A stretch of 64,000 nt of DNA, taken from assembly GCF_030445035.2 (NCBI RefSeq), contig NC_080685.1:113820432-113884431 (forward strand), in the 5' to 3' direction. Below are positions 1 through 10,195 of this stretch, piece by piece (the first letter of the stretch is position 1; each line of letters starts with the position of its first letter). The stretch is from Dasypus novemcinctus (lineage: Eukaryota; Chordata; Mammalia; Cingulata; Dasypodidae). The notes beneath the pieces are model-generated. The model saw only the letters and a program-made list of their open reading frames with translations, did not search any database and was not told the DNA's origin. The translations under genes and the position numbers were made by a program.

Positions 1-424
1 CACAGAATGAACTGGTCATAATCATAGAGTACTGAAGGGGGTTGCAAATGGCCACATAACGGTCATAGGACATGATGGCAAAAAGGATGAACTCAGTGCA
101 TCCAGAGAGGAAGAAGAAATAGAACTGGGCAAGACATCCATTAATTGAGATGCTCTTTTTCTCTAACAGAAAGCCTGCCAGCATCTTGGGAACAACACAC
201 GTGGTGGTTAATATTTCACTGAAAGAGAGATTGCTAAGGAAAAAATACATAGGGGATTGGAGCCTATAATCCAGAAGAATCAGGGTAATTATGAGGGTGT
301 TTCCAAGGACAGTCACCAAGTAAGCCAATAAAAAAATGAAGAACAGGATACCCCCAATGACCCTGGTGGTAGGTATCCCAATAAAATTAATCTCTGTCAC
401 CATCGTCCAATTGCCTCTCTCCAT
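1..424 (-). CDS. Olfactory receptor, 5' part (cut by left window edge)
   Basis: The minus strand is open from an ATG at 424-422 to the window edge, giving about 141 codons with no stop or frameshift. It encodes the N-terminal half of a class A odorant GPCR of the plasma membrane of olfactory neurons. Visible marks are an N-glycosylation site (NWT) near the start, the GN motif of TM1, [11 protein letters not shown] at the end of TM2, the conserved TM3-side cysteine, and MSYDRYVAIC at the end of TM3. It is very similar along its length to the intact receptor at 29358-30308 and has two extra residues before GNWT. The resemblance is to OR family 6-type receptors, but I do not assign a subfamily. 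The C-terminal half lies outside the window, so integrity of the whole gene cannot be judged. Confidence 0.9.
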   Translation of the reverse strand, partial: MERGNWTMVTEINFIGIPTTRVIGGILFFIFLLAYLVTVLGNTLIITLILLDYRLQSPMYFFLSNLSFSEILTTTCVVPKMLAGFLLEKKSISINGCLAQFYFFFLSGCTEFILFAIMSYDRYVAICNPLQYSMIMTSSFC

Positions 425-2480
425 GCCGTATGGGAATCTCCTCTCGCAAGAGAACCAAGGAAGGAAAGAGCAAACTGCAGGACTCATTAAAGCAGAATCA
501 TCTAAGATAAAAGAAGTTAGGTAATTTTATTTATTTGAGAAATTAGCTACATGAATGAAAAATACAGCTATTATAACATTTTTCTAAATTCTAGAAAAAA
601 TATGAAAATCAATGTTCCTAATAATTAAGACATGTAAGAATTGAATTCCATAAGTTTTTTCTAGTCCTTACATCTCTATTTCATAACCCAAATGATAAGG
701 CAATAATTACCATATACTCATATCTTGTCAATAAATATTTATCATTAAGATTATTTGAAGAAAACTGCTTTAAACCAATATAAGCAACAAATAGATTCAT
801 TTCAATAGTTAAGAATAATTTAATTTTTAACTGATTTTACTTCAGGCATCTGGTTTACACAAAATATTGAATATATTACCAGGTAATGCAAGTCTTAATT
901 TTGTAGGGCAAAGACAAACTGAATACTACCTCTATGTCTTCATGTTTAATTACTGAGTAAATAGTATACCTCAACCAATATTAGCCACTAGAAATGAATT
1001 TGCTAATCATCTTTTAGATATTTAATGTGGTTGTCTCCAGAGAATCTTAAATTTTACTAATATGTTCTTTAAATTTTATGGTAATCCATGGAATTTTATC
1101 TATTAGTGGAGATCTTTTAAATAGTAAATGAATGAAAAGTTAAAGGAAATATATTTCTATAGTATACATTTTTTTAAAATTTTGAGATTTCTTGGAACAA
1201 ATTTTTAGAATAAATGATTTTAGACTGGCCCAATAAATGTGTAGTTGCATTAGCCAGAAATGTTTGAGAAAATACTTCCCTTCATAGAGTGATAGCTCTT
1301 ACGTTATATAATTAGATTGATAGTGTCAGTGGACAGAGAAAATTCCAAATTTGAAGATGTCATAATAAAGACTTATCATAAATGAAAGCAAGCACTTACC
1401 AGTAATATGCCATTTTGGTAGGAAAAAATATCTAAAGAGATCATCTAGCCAAAGAAAACTTGGGAAGAGCAGTAATCAGTTACATCAAGACAAACACACA
1501 AATTGATTAAGCTCAACTAGTTTAAGTATGAGACAAAAAAAGAAAAACAGAAGTTAACTTTATTCATTTTGTAAGATATGAACATAAATAAAATGGATAA
1601 AAATGTTATTCCTTTTAAACTAGAATGAATTTGTTTGGGAATTTAAAAAATTAGTAAGAATAAAAGCAAGTATCACAATAAAATTTGAAACAAATTTCAA
1701 TTCAGACAATAAAGAAACCCAATAACAAAAGAAGTGTAAGTTGATGTTGTGAAATAATAAATATCCATTACAGATGCAAAAATCTATGAATATATGAGAC
1801 AATTAAGATTACATAATTATTTCCAAAGTATGTGTAAGCAATACATAGATTAATAGAGAATATTGGCATAACAAAATATTTTTAACCTCTCTATATTTTC
1901 TGATCACTAAAAGAGAAAATGAGCTATGGTAAGGATGATGTTAATATTGTTGATGAAGTCAATTATTCATAATTAAATTATGAAAATACATTCAATATTT
2001 TATGTGAGTGTCCAAAAAATGAATCAGTAGAGATAAAGATTGTAACAATTTGAAATCAATATTAAAATAAATTTTCCAAAATATGTGAATATATATTATA
2101 ATTATAATTAAGTACTAGAATGATTTTTATTTTGAAATTAATCAAAATAAATTAAGTGCAATCTAGTAGAATAACTAATACAATTTTCATATCAACTATT
2201 TATGTTTACATGCAATCAAACCACAGCGATTTAGGGAAAATATCCCAAACTCCATAAAGACATTATTAATATTATTTCATTTTATTTGTTTAGAAATGGA
2301 AAGCAGAAAAAATTCAACTCACATAAATGTGATTCCAGTGTAGCATATCCTGTCTTTCAACAACTCCCTTAAGAATCTGGGTTTAGATTGTGACCATGGG
2401 GTTAGTGTAAGGAATTGTCAAATGGAATACCAGATGGTCAAATATCATTATATTATTGCATAATAATGAATGAGTCAAGG
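425..2480. other. AT-rich intergenic sequence
   Basis: No convincing gene or recognisable repeat is visible. Short open frames here are AT-rich and lack family motifs. Upstream non-coding exons of the left-edge receptor gene could lie here but cannot be defined from sequence alone. Confidence 0.6.
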
Positions 2481-3413
2481 ACCTTTTTTTTTTCATTTTT
2501 CATTCATTTTTTTAAAAAATATTACATTCAAAAAATATGAAGTCCCATTCAACCCCACTGCCCCCACCCCCCACTTTCCCCGCAGCAACACTCTCTCCCG
2601 TCATCTTGACACATCCATTGCACCTGGTAAGTACATCTCTGGGCATCGCTGCACCCCATAGTCAATGGTCCACATCATAGCCCACATTCTCCCACGTTCT
2701 ATCCAGTGGGCCCTGGGGGTATCTACAATGTCCTGTAGTTGTCCGTGAAGCACCACCCAGGACAACTCCAAGTCCCAAAAACGCCTCCCCATCTCATCTC
2801 TTCCTCCCATTCCCCGTACCCAGCAGCCACCATGGCCACCCTTCTCACACCAATGCCACATTTTCTCTGTGGACATTGGATTGGTTATGTCCATTGCACA
2901 TCTATGTCAAGTGGGGGCTTAGATTCCACATGGATACTGGATGCCATCCTCCTGCTTTCAGTTGTAGGAACTCTAGGCTCCATGGTGTGGTGATTGACCT
3001 TCTTCAACTCCATGTTAGCTGAGTGGGGTAAGTCCACTAAATCAGAGTGTAGGAGCTGAAGTCTGTTGAGGCTCAGGGCCTGGCTATCATATTGTCAGTC
3101 CAGAGATTCAAATCCCCTAAATATATCTTAAACCCCAACTCCAACTACAATTCCAGTAAAGTAGCATGAAAGTCTTGTGAAAAGGGATCCCATCTGAGTC
3201 CAGTTCCATCACGCAGAAACACCAGCTCTGACATGGCAGTGAACCCCATCTGCCATGACCATAGAACCCATGGGTCTCTTTATCCCTCAAAAGAACCAAT
3301 ATCTGGGATTGTATCTACTTTATCTGTCTCTTAGGCTCTGCTCAGTTATGCATAAGGGCAATCCTTCTCACAACCTCCAAACTCTTTTTTAGAGACTCAT
3401 AGCCATATAAACT
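2481..3413 (-). mobile_element. L1 3' UTR fragment, distal part (poly-A end)
   Basis: Read on the minus strand, this matches the terminal part of the 3' UTR of the full-length L1 at 34544-44003 (about 43060-43960), ending in the same GGGACTTCAT...AATGTAATATT terminus and an A-rich tail near 2481-2520. It is one half of a fragment whose other half is at 12984-14285. The provirus at 3414-12983 inserted between the two halves. Confidence 0.85.
3408..3413. repeat. Proviral target-site duplication, 3' LTR side
   Basis: TAAACT abuts the 3' LTR. The other flank, at 12984-12989, reads CAAACT. This is a 6-bp duplication with one T/C difference, the size typical of betaretroviral integration. The empty site in the paralogous L1 3' UTR near 43025-43045 contains the same sequence once. 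Confidence 0.8.
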
Positions 3414-3845
3414 TGTCCCGGCCTGCAGGACGGTAACAAGGGCTTGAAACCTGCCAAGAAAGAATGGTGGGACAAGAGACATGAAGAATGACAGCAAGAC
3501 AGTGTTCTGATCAAGCTGCAAAATTTTATTGAGGGAACAAAGCATATATACTCTTGGGAAGGGGAGGGACAGTGGATAGGGAGAAGTGGAGGCTAGGGAT
3601 TGGCTGTCGCCGTTGCTGGGGTAAGTGGCAGGGTTCAGGGATTGGTAGCTGCTGTCACTGGGGTGGAAGGCAGACTTCAGTTTCACGCCTTGTGCCTGTG
3701 CACTGCTTTATCAGCCTGGACAGTGGCGGGAAATGGAGAACAAAGGAGCAGGGAGGAAGAAGAACAAGGAAGTGGGCTCTGTTCTGGTGGCCATGTTACT
3801 GGCATTGCTGAACTCAGTGTATACTCATATTGACTGCTCCCAATA
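3414..3845 (-). repeat. 3' LTR of the provirus
   Basis: 432 bp, alignable without gaps to the 5' LTR. On the minus strand it runs from TATTGGGAGCAG (the expected TG has become TA) to CCGGGACA. It contains a TATATATG TATA-like box and an AATAAA polyadenylation signal (plus-strand TTTATT at 3525-3530) a short distance apart, as expected for U3-R. Confidence 0.95.
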
Positions 3846-3860
3846 TCTCCTCCCTTTTTC
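3846..3860 (-). other. Polypurine tract of the provirus
   Basis: On the minus strand GAAAAAGGGAGGAGA lies directly upstream of the 3' LTR. This is the position and composition expected of the plus-strand DNA primer used in reverse transcription. Confidence 0.85.
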
Positions 3861-3995
3861 TTTTATTAGCACTGTATTTATTGTATGGCTAGCTGAGGGA
3901 AGTAGAGGCCTCATTTCCCTGATGTAGATGGCTCTGATTTTTTCGGGAAGGGGTTTTATTGAGTGTGCAGCAAAGGCAAATGAGGGGGGGCTGTG

Positions 3996-4322
3996 CCTGT
4001 CTTAGGTCAGGACTGTACCCGATAAGCAATATGTCTTACCCGATATACAACCAGTCTTACCCATCATTGGGCAGCATGGCAGCAAGAGGCCATGTCCCTG
4101 TCTTAGGTTGACCAGTGGGTCAGTCCAGTTGCCCGTCATTGGCTAGCCAGCCCAGCGCCCTGTGCAGGCAGAATGCAATATTCTCTTTGGCCTTGCAGTT
4201 GCGCCTGTTTTAGGTTGCCTCCCAGGAGGTCTTACCTGTCTTTGGCTGCCAACTGAGCTTGTTTAAGCCACACAGCTGTGCCTGTCTTAGGTTGTCTCCC
4301 GGGAGATCTTACCCATCTTTGG
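3996..4322 (-). promoter_or_regulatory. Putative duplicated CTE-like RNA export element
   Basis: Between env and the 3' LTR the minus strand carries an alternating series of two short motifs. GAYGGGTAA-like motifs lie at 4308-4322, 4231-4245, 4129-4142 and 4056-4070. CCTAAGACAGG-like motifs lie at 4281-4291, 4204-4214 (one change), 4097-4107 and 3996-4006. In type D retroviruses such as MPMV, the constitutive transport element sits in this place and has two of each motif in the same order, forming the two internal loops bound by the export receptor NXF1/TAP. Here there are four of each, i.e. two CTE-like units (4204-4322 and 3996-4142). The first unit has self-complementary segments TCTCCCGGGAGA and CCTCCTGGGAGG between its motifs, which can also pair with each other. 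Function is inferred from motif and position. Confidence 0.75.
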
Positions 4323-4465
4323 CTGCCAGCTGGAGAAGCATTTTGCCTAGTGACCCTTGAAAGCAGAGCGAACCTCTATATGAATGAGGCGTGCTTCTCA
4401 GAGAACAGTTAGGTTGTGCTTACCTTCAACTGTCTCCTGCAGTGCTGTGCCTTGCACTCAGCAGC

Positions 4466-6391
4466 TTATTGGTGGGGGGAGTTGATTTCATAGGGGAGGC
4501 AGTCTGGATGGTCCATAGATATACCCTGATCAGCAAGGTGGAGCCGGTGGTAATGTACCTGAATGGGCCTGCCAAGAGCGGAGGCAATTTGGTCTTTGAC
4601 TAACTGAATAATTCTTTTTATGGCCCAAGGTCCAAAAGACAGTATGAGAAGTATGGCTATTAATGGGCCTAGTATGGGGAGGATGTAAGGAAGGATTCCA
4701 TTGAATCCCCAGGAGAAGTTTCCTTGGGCTTCCCTTTCTCTATTACGCTTTGCTAGTCCATCTCTGAGCTGGGCCATGTTGTCTCTAATAAGGCCAGAAT
4801 GATTAGCATAAAAGCAGCATTCTTCTCCTAATGCAGCACAAATTCCTCCCTCCTTAAGGAAGAGGAGGTCTAGCCCTCTACGGTTTTGGAGGACAACCTC
4901 AGATAATGAATTTAGGGACTTTTCTAGATGGGAAATGGAGGTTTCAATGTGGGCTATATCTTCATCGACGGCTCGTCTGATAGAGGAGAAAGAAGTTTGT
5001 TGTGTAGTTAGGGCTGCTACTCCAGTGCCAGCTCCAGCGAGACCTAGAAGTGAAGCGATCATGATGGCAGTAATGATTTCTCTTTTTTGTACATAGGCTG
5101 GTAGAAGGTGGTGCTGCCAGGAGTCAAAGAATTGGTTATCATTATGAAAATAAATGCAGGGGAGCATAATGGCGAGCACACAGGTTTCTCTGGTACTGTT
5201 AAGGGTTTGGACGCAAAGACACGGGGTGAGGCCAGTGGAGGAACACAGCCATTTTGTATTATTATGGGGTATTAAGAATGTTGCACTTGGTTGAGGATTG
5301 ATTGTAATATTGCAAAGAGCGTGCATATTTGGGGCAATGAAACCTCCGATTTTAGTGACACAAAGCCTGCTTTGAGAGACAGATTGGACTGTAAGTCCTA
5401 CTCTCATTTGGTTCCAATTACAAGAGGTGGGATTGCTGTTTGTGGAAGTTTGGTGAGAGGCATTGGTGGCTATAGCCTCATAGTAAGGTGATGCGGAGGA
5501 GAAACACAGCCAGCAATTTTGGGTAATGTTGGGATTGGACAAATTTAGAGAGAGAAACGTGGCATTGAGGAGGTTTAAGAGTGGGTTGCGTAGTTGTAGT
5601 GAGTATGTTTTGGGGGAGGAGGTATTTGAAGGAAGCGTTAGAATGATAAGTATTGGAATGTGAGCTATCAGATGGCGGGGGCATAAGGGCGGCTGAGAGG
5701 GGGTTGAGAACTGAGTTGGGGCCGACTGGAACTGAAAACGGAGAGGAGGAGGCTTGGTTTTTCTTTATAATGAAAAAGGAGCCATAATCATAACCGGACA
5801 TGTACAGCCGTATCCCCCAAGTGTGGCCATTAAGCCATTGAACGTCATTGGGATTTTTTACCAATAGGGTGATGTTAGGCCAGCAGGAAGAGACTGCAGA
5901 GAGGTGCGGGTCATTATTAGGGGTTCCAGACCATCCAAATGCTATAGACTCGCACCCCCAATAGGGGCAGTAATAGTGTGCGGGGTCATGGCAGAAACAC
6001 GAGGAGGAACCTGGCGAAGAAGGGCAGATGTAATAGCCTGATATGAGGTTACTTTTTGCATCAGTAAGTTGTGAATTGGAAGAGATGATGCCGTATATTG
6101 AAGTTTGGTAGCAGCTGGCTCCTGCCTGTTAAGGCTTGGGGCACTGCAATCTCTCGGGTATTTGTGTGGGCCATGGATTCCCATAGTGTTGAAACCCATG
6201 CCTGAGAGGCAACAGACATGCAGATAGAAAGATGGGGTGTTTGAAGTGACATTGTAACTAAGGATAATTTCTTGTGGCCAGAGGCTTAATGTCCAATTAG
6301 AAGGTTGATGACTTGGGTTGGTGAAAGAAGGGGAGGGGAAGAGAAGGAGAAGGGTGATAATTTTAAACTGAGAAAGGTCTGGAGAAGTCAT
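4466..6391 (-). pseudogene. env: env, type D/gamma-like envelope glycoprotein, frameshifted
   Basis: Start ATG at 6391, followed by a hydrophobic signal segment. The N-terminal SU part is open to a stop at 5942. The SU reading then continues in another frame (roughly 6050 to 5600, including a YWGCES-type stretch) and returns to the first frame before CWLC. There are therefore at least two frameshifts. From 5542 to 4466 the frame is open for 358 codons: CWLC at residues 10-13, a degenerate SU/TM cleavage site (VQKR, 151-154), a fusion peptide (about 155-178), heptad region, the conserved immunosuppressive-domain region (about 217-236), CX6CC (235-243), a membrane anchor (about 283-305) and a cytoplasmic tail. 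CWLC plus CX6CC marks a covalently linked SU-TM of gamma/type D class, unlike the env of classical betaretroviruses. No intact Env can be read from this locus. Confidence 0.9.
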
Positions 6392-6416
6392 TATGAGATA
6401 AAGTGAATGAGTGTAG

Positions 6417-6602
6417 TCACTCTAGGTAGGTTTCGGAGATAAAGTGAGTGAGTGTAGTAAAGATGGCAATGAGAGATAAGAAAGCAGCAGCGAGGAAGAG
6501 GTGTTCCCTGAGGTTCCAATCTTTTGGAGCAACAGTGGCTAGGCCAATAGCAAAGAGTATCACTAACAAAGCAATAAGCATAAGGAAGAGGTAGTGGATC
6601 AT
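6417..6602 (-). CDS. Small hydrophobic ORF between pol and env (hypothetical accessory)
   Basis: A 61-codon open frame on the minus strand in a frame different from env. It has two strongly hydrophobic segments (about residues 3-25 and 34-54) joined by a short polar link (APKDWNLRE), suggesting a two-helix membrane protein. It occupies the gap between the end of pol (6799) and the env start (6391) and is unbroken, although gag, pro, pol and env are all interrupted. I do not recognise a family. It may be a chance frame in a short region, and no promoter, splice site or start context was established. Confidence 0.4.
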   Translation of the reverse strand: MIHYLFLMLIALLVILFAIGLATVAPKDWNLREHLFLAAAFLSLIAIFTTLTHFISETYLE

Positions 6603-6798
6603 TTGAAAGGCAGATACTTAAGGCAAAGTTGCCATTGAGAGCTGCTTGGTTGAGATAAAGTATCTTCTTGAGGCAGAGTCGGGAGGGCCGAGTCAGTTTG
6701 GTTGAGATAGAGCATTTTCCTGATGTAGGCTGCCGCGATGACAGGGGCCTCTTGTAAATTCTTGAGCGAGCTGTAAAAGAAAAGAGAGAGGGTTTTTC

Positions 6799-9438
6799 TC
6801 AGGGGAAGATTATCTCCCTGGAAGGGTTAGTTTGCGGTTGGGGGAGTGGGGCATTAACATGTTTTATTAATCTTTCTGGTAGCCAGCGAGGGCCATTTCC
6901 TTTTTGATCATATATGCAGGCAGAGCCTCATCCCCATATGATTACGGGGTTGGGCCCATTCCATTGCGATGTTAGAGGATCACGCCACATAACAGTAGCT
7001 TGCTGCGTTTGTGTGGCAGGGTGCCAGTGCCTGTCGGCTGCAGATTGCCCATTTAAATCCAAGGTAAGGAAATTGAGAACAAAGAGAGCATGATGTAGGA
7101 GGTCTCGTGGCCGCTGCTTAGAGAGGTGGAGAAAGCTTTCAGTTAGGCAGCTTAAGGTGTTCTTTAAAGTGTGATGGGCACGTTCTATAATACCTTGGCC
7201 TTGAGGATTATATGGTATACCTGTAATATGATTGATTTGCAGTTGTTGGCAAAAGGTTTGAAAATTTTTCCCAGTGTACCCAGGGCCATTGTCTGTTTTG
7301 ATAATTTTGGGTTGGCCCAAAATAGAAAAACAGTGCAGCAGGTGGGATATAACATGTTTTGAGGCTTCTCCTGACTGCAAGCTGGCTAGAATGAAACAGC
7401 TGTAAGTATCGATGCAAACATGGATGTATTTAAGCTGTCCAAAGCTAGCGAGGTGAGTTACATCCATTTGCCAGATTTCATTTGGAATAAGTCCTCTTGG
7501 GTTGACTCCTAGGTGAGGGACTGGCAATTGGGTTACACAATTTTTGCAGGTTTTAACAATTTCCCTTGCTTGTTCTCTAGTGAAATTGAATTTTTGGTGG
7601 AGGGTACTTGCATTTAGGTGGTGTTGTGCATGAGCTTGTGCGGCTGAGGTTAGAGGGGTGGAGAGGGTAAGGCACGCTAATCGGGTGGCGGCATCTGCCA
7701 GTGCATTTCCTTTAGCTAGGGGCCCAGGAAGACCCTGATGAGTGCAGAGATGCCAGATGAAAAATGGGTGTTGCTGCGTAAGAATGGCTTTTTGGAGTTT
7801 TGAGAATAGTGGCACGGCATTGCTGGATGGCTTAATAAAGGGGGTTGTTTCTAATAAAGGCACTGAATGAGCTATATATGCGCTATCAGTGTACAAGTTA
7901 AATGGCTGATTTGGGAGGTGGGAAAAAACCTGCAGGACTGCATAGAGCTCAACAAGTTGAGCTGAGGCATAAGGGGAAGATACGGAGAAGGCCTGATCTT
8001 GGATAACATAGGCGGCGGTTCCATTTGCGGAGCCATCAGTAAAAACTAAAAGAGCTGAGTCAATAGGTTTTTGTTTTGTGATTTTTGGAAAGATGAACGG
8101 GTGGATTTTGGCAAACTGAATTAATGGATCAGCTGGATAATGATTGTCAATGTCACCCGCGAAGGAAGAGCATGCAATGGCCCATGCATCATCAGTTTGG
8201 AAAAGCCAATTAATTTGTTCTTGCTTATATGGGATGATAAGGGAATCTGGGTCCTTACCAAAGAGTTGGCGGCTGGTTTGTCTGCCTTTAGTTATGAGGG
8301 CAGCAGTGAGAGAGAGATATGGTGAAAGTATTCGGGGAGGGGTAGCCGAGGGGTGAATCCAGAGTAATGGACGACCTCGCTTGTCCTGCTGGTCATGATG
8401 TGACTGCCAGAAAACACCCGGTGAGGTATGGGTTGTAGCTAAAACTATAAACGTTAAAGGGTGGCGGTAGTCTATTTGATAACAAGTTTGGGTTTGAATG
8501 GCTTGGTTTATGGCCTCGAGCGCTCGTACTGCCTCTATAGTTAAACTCCTGCGAGAGGAGGGGTTGGTGTCTCCCTTTAAAATTTCATTGAGTGGGAAGA
8601 GTACTTCTGTGGGTATTTTAAGGTAGGGGTGAAGCCATTGGATGTCCCCTAAGAGTTTTTGGAAATCATGTAACGTTAGCAAATGAGAGGTTTGTAACTT
8701 AATGCGAGGAGTTAGAACTCGCTGACCCCAAAGCTCGAAACCAAGGTAGGAGAAGGGGTTGGAGGTTTGTACTTTATCAGGGGCTATTAGAAGACCTCTT
8801 GCTGTTAGGTGTTTAAGAAGATCTTGGTAGCAGGAATGGAGTTCGATTGGGCATGATCCAGCTAACAAGATATCATCCATGTAATGAAGAATATAAATTT
8901 GTGGCCAAGCCTGTCTAATTGGATTAATTGCAGTGGCAACAAATTTCTGACACAAGGTGGGGCTATTTGCCATGCCCTGTGGTAAGACTTTCCATTGAAA
9001 TCGGGGCCTTGGGCCCTGGAAATTAATTTGAAGAACACTGAAGGTGAAATGCTGCCTGTCCTCAGGGTGAAGAGGTATTGAGAAAAAGCAATCCTTCAAA
9101 TCTATAACTATTTTATGAAAATTTGAAGGAATTGCAACTGGTGAGGGGAGACTGGGTTGTAAAGCTCCCATGGGGACCATCACTTTATTGACGGCCCGTA
9201 AATCTTGTAACAGTCTCCATTTGCCTGATTTCTTTTTTATAACAAAAATGGGGGTATTCCAGGGGGACTGGGTAGGCTCGATGTGCCCCACAGCAAGCTG
9301 TTCCTGTACTAACTCTATAGCTGCTAGGGTTTTTTCTAGGGTTAGAGGCCATTGATCAACCCATATTGGCTGTGTATTTTTCCAGGAAATTTTTTCTGCA
9401 TGGGGTACAGTGATGTCAACGGCCATTATATTAAATCC
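6799..9438 (-). pseudogene. pol: pol: reverse transcriptase, RNase H, integrase (one in-frame stop)
   Basis: The frame starts at the GGATTTA slip site (9438-9432) and is open for 832 codons from the ATG at 9426 to a TGA at 6930-6928; it continues in frame 42 more codons to a TGA at 6801-6799. Numbering from the ATG: RT with LPQGMANSP (148-156) and YMDD (182-185). RNase H with TDGS (D464), E493, YTDS (D514) and D578. Integrase with HHCC zinc residues (H599, H603, C627, C630) and a DD35E triad (D655, D712, E748). All catalytic residues are present. The premature TGA lies in the integrase C-terminal region and looks like a CGA to TGA change. The product would be made only by frameshifting from pro, which is itself broken. 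Confidence 0.93.
9432..9438 (-). other. pro-pol -1 ribosomal frameshift heptamer
   Basis: GGATTTA on the minus strand, positioned G-GAT-TTA in the pro frame and GGA-TTT in the pol frame, just before the pro stop (9428-9426). The same heptamer is used at the pro-pol junction of MMTV. The spacing and frames fit exactly, so I regard it as the genuine junction. Confidence 0.8.
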
Positions 9439-10195
9439 TGCAAGAACCCAAGTCCTGCTCTGTTTATCTTAGGTTTTACTGAGATAGGTTGTTTAATGCC
9501 TTATTTTTGCCTAAGCCTTTGCCAGGCAGGAAATCCATATTAAGCATTTGAGCAGCGATGGTGTCATTGGGGCTGCACATAAAGACTTTCATTTGGGAAA
9601 GGATATCCCTACCCCACAGATTAACAGGGAGGTTGGGCAGAACAAACAGAATAACTGTGCCCTTATTTCCTTCGTCGTCTTCCCAGTTCAGAGTTTGTGA
9701 ACTTTGGAAGGGGTTGGTGCTTTCACCTATTCCTTGTAAATGATTGGCAGCCGCAGTAAGGGGCCAAGATTTAGGCCAGTGGTTTGAGGAGATAACTGTG
9801 GCATTGGCTCCTCTATCTAATATACCCTCAAAAGATTTGCCATTTAGTTTTAATTTTAGGGTTGGGCCGGTTATGAGTTATGGCTTGGGCCCAGAAAACA
9901 TCAGAGGAGCCAGGGCTTTCAGTGGTACATTGCAGCCTTTTGAAATTTGAATTAACTTGATGTAAGGGGAGGATAATAAGCTGTGCTATTCGGGTGCCAG
10001 TGGGGACGGGGACTACGTTATGTGAGGTGGCTGCAATTATTTTTATTTCACCTTTAAAATCATTATTCAGCACCCCTGGGAGGACTTGAGCCCCTTTTAG
10101 TGAGGTGCTAGCTCTCCCCAAGATAAGACCAAAAGTATTTGGGGGCAACGGTCCATACACTCCCTTTGGAATGGGGAGAGGACTGGATTCTGGGG

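Noticed and set aside
3554-3833. Open frames of 77-85 codons in both LTRs on the plus strand
   Set aside because: They are antisense to the LTR and shared only because the LTRs are copies. An MMTV sag-like gene would be in the sense direction.
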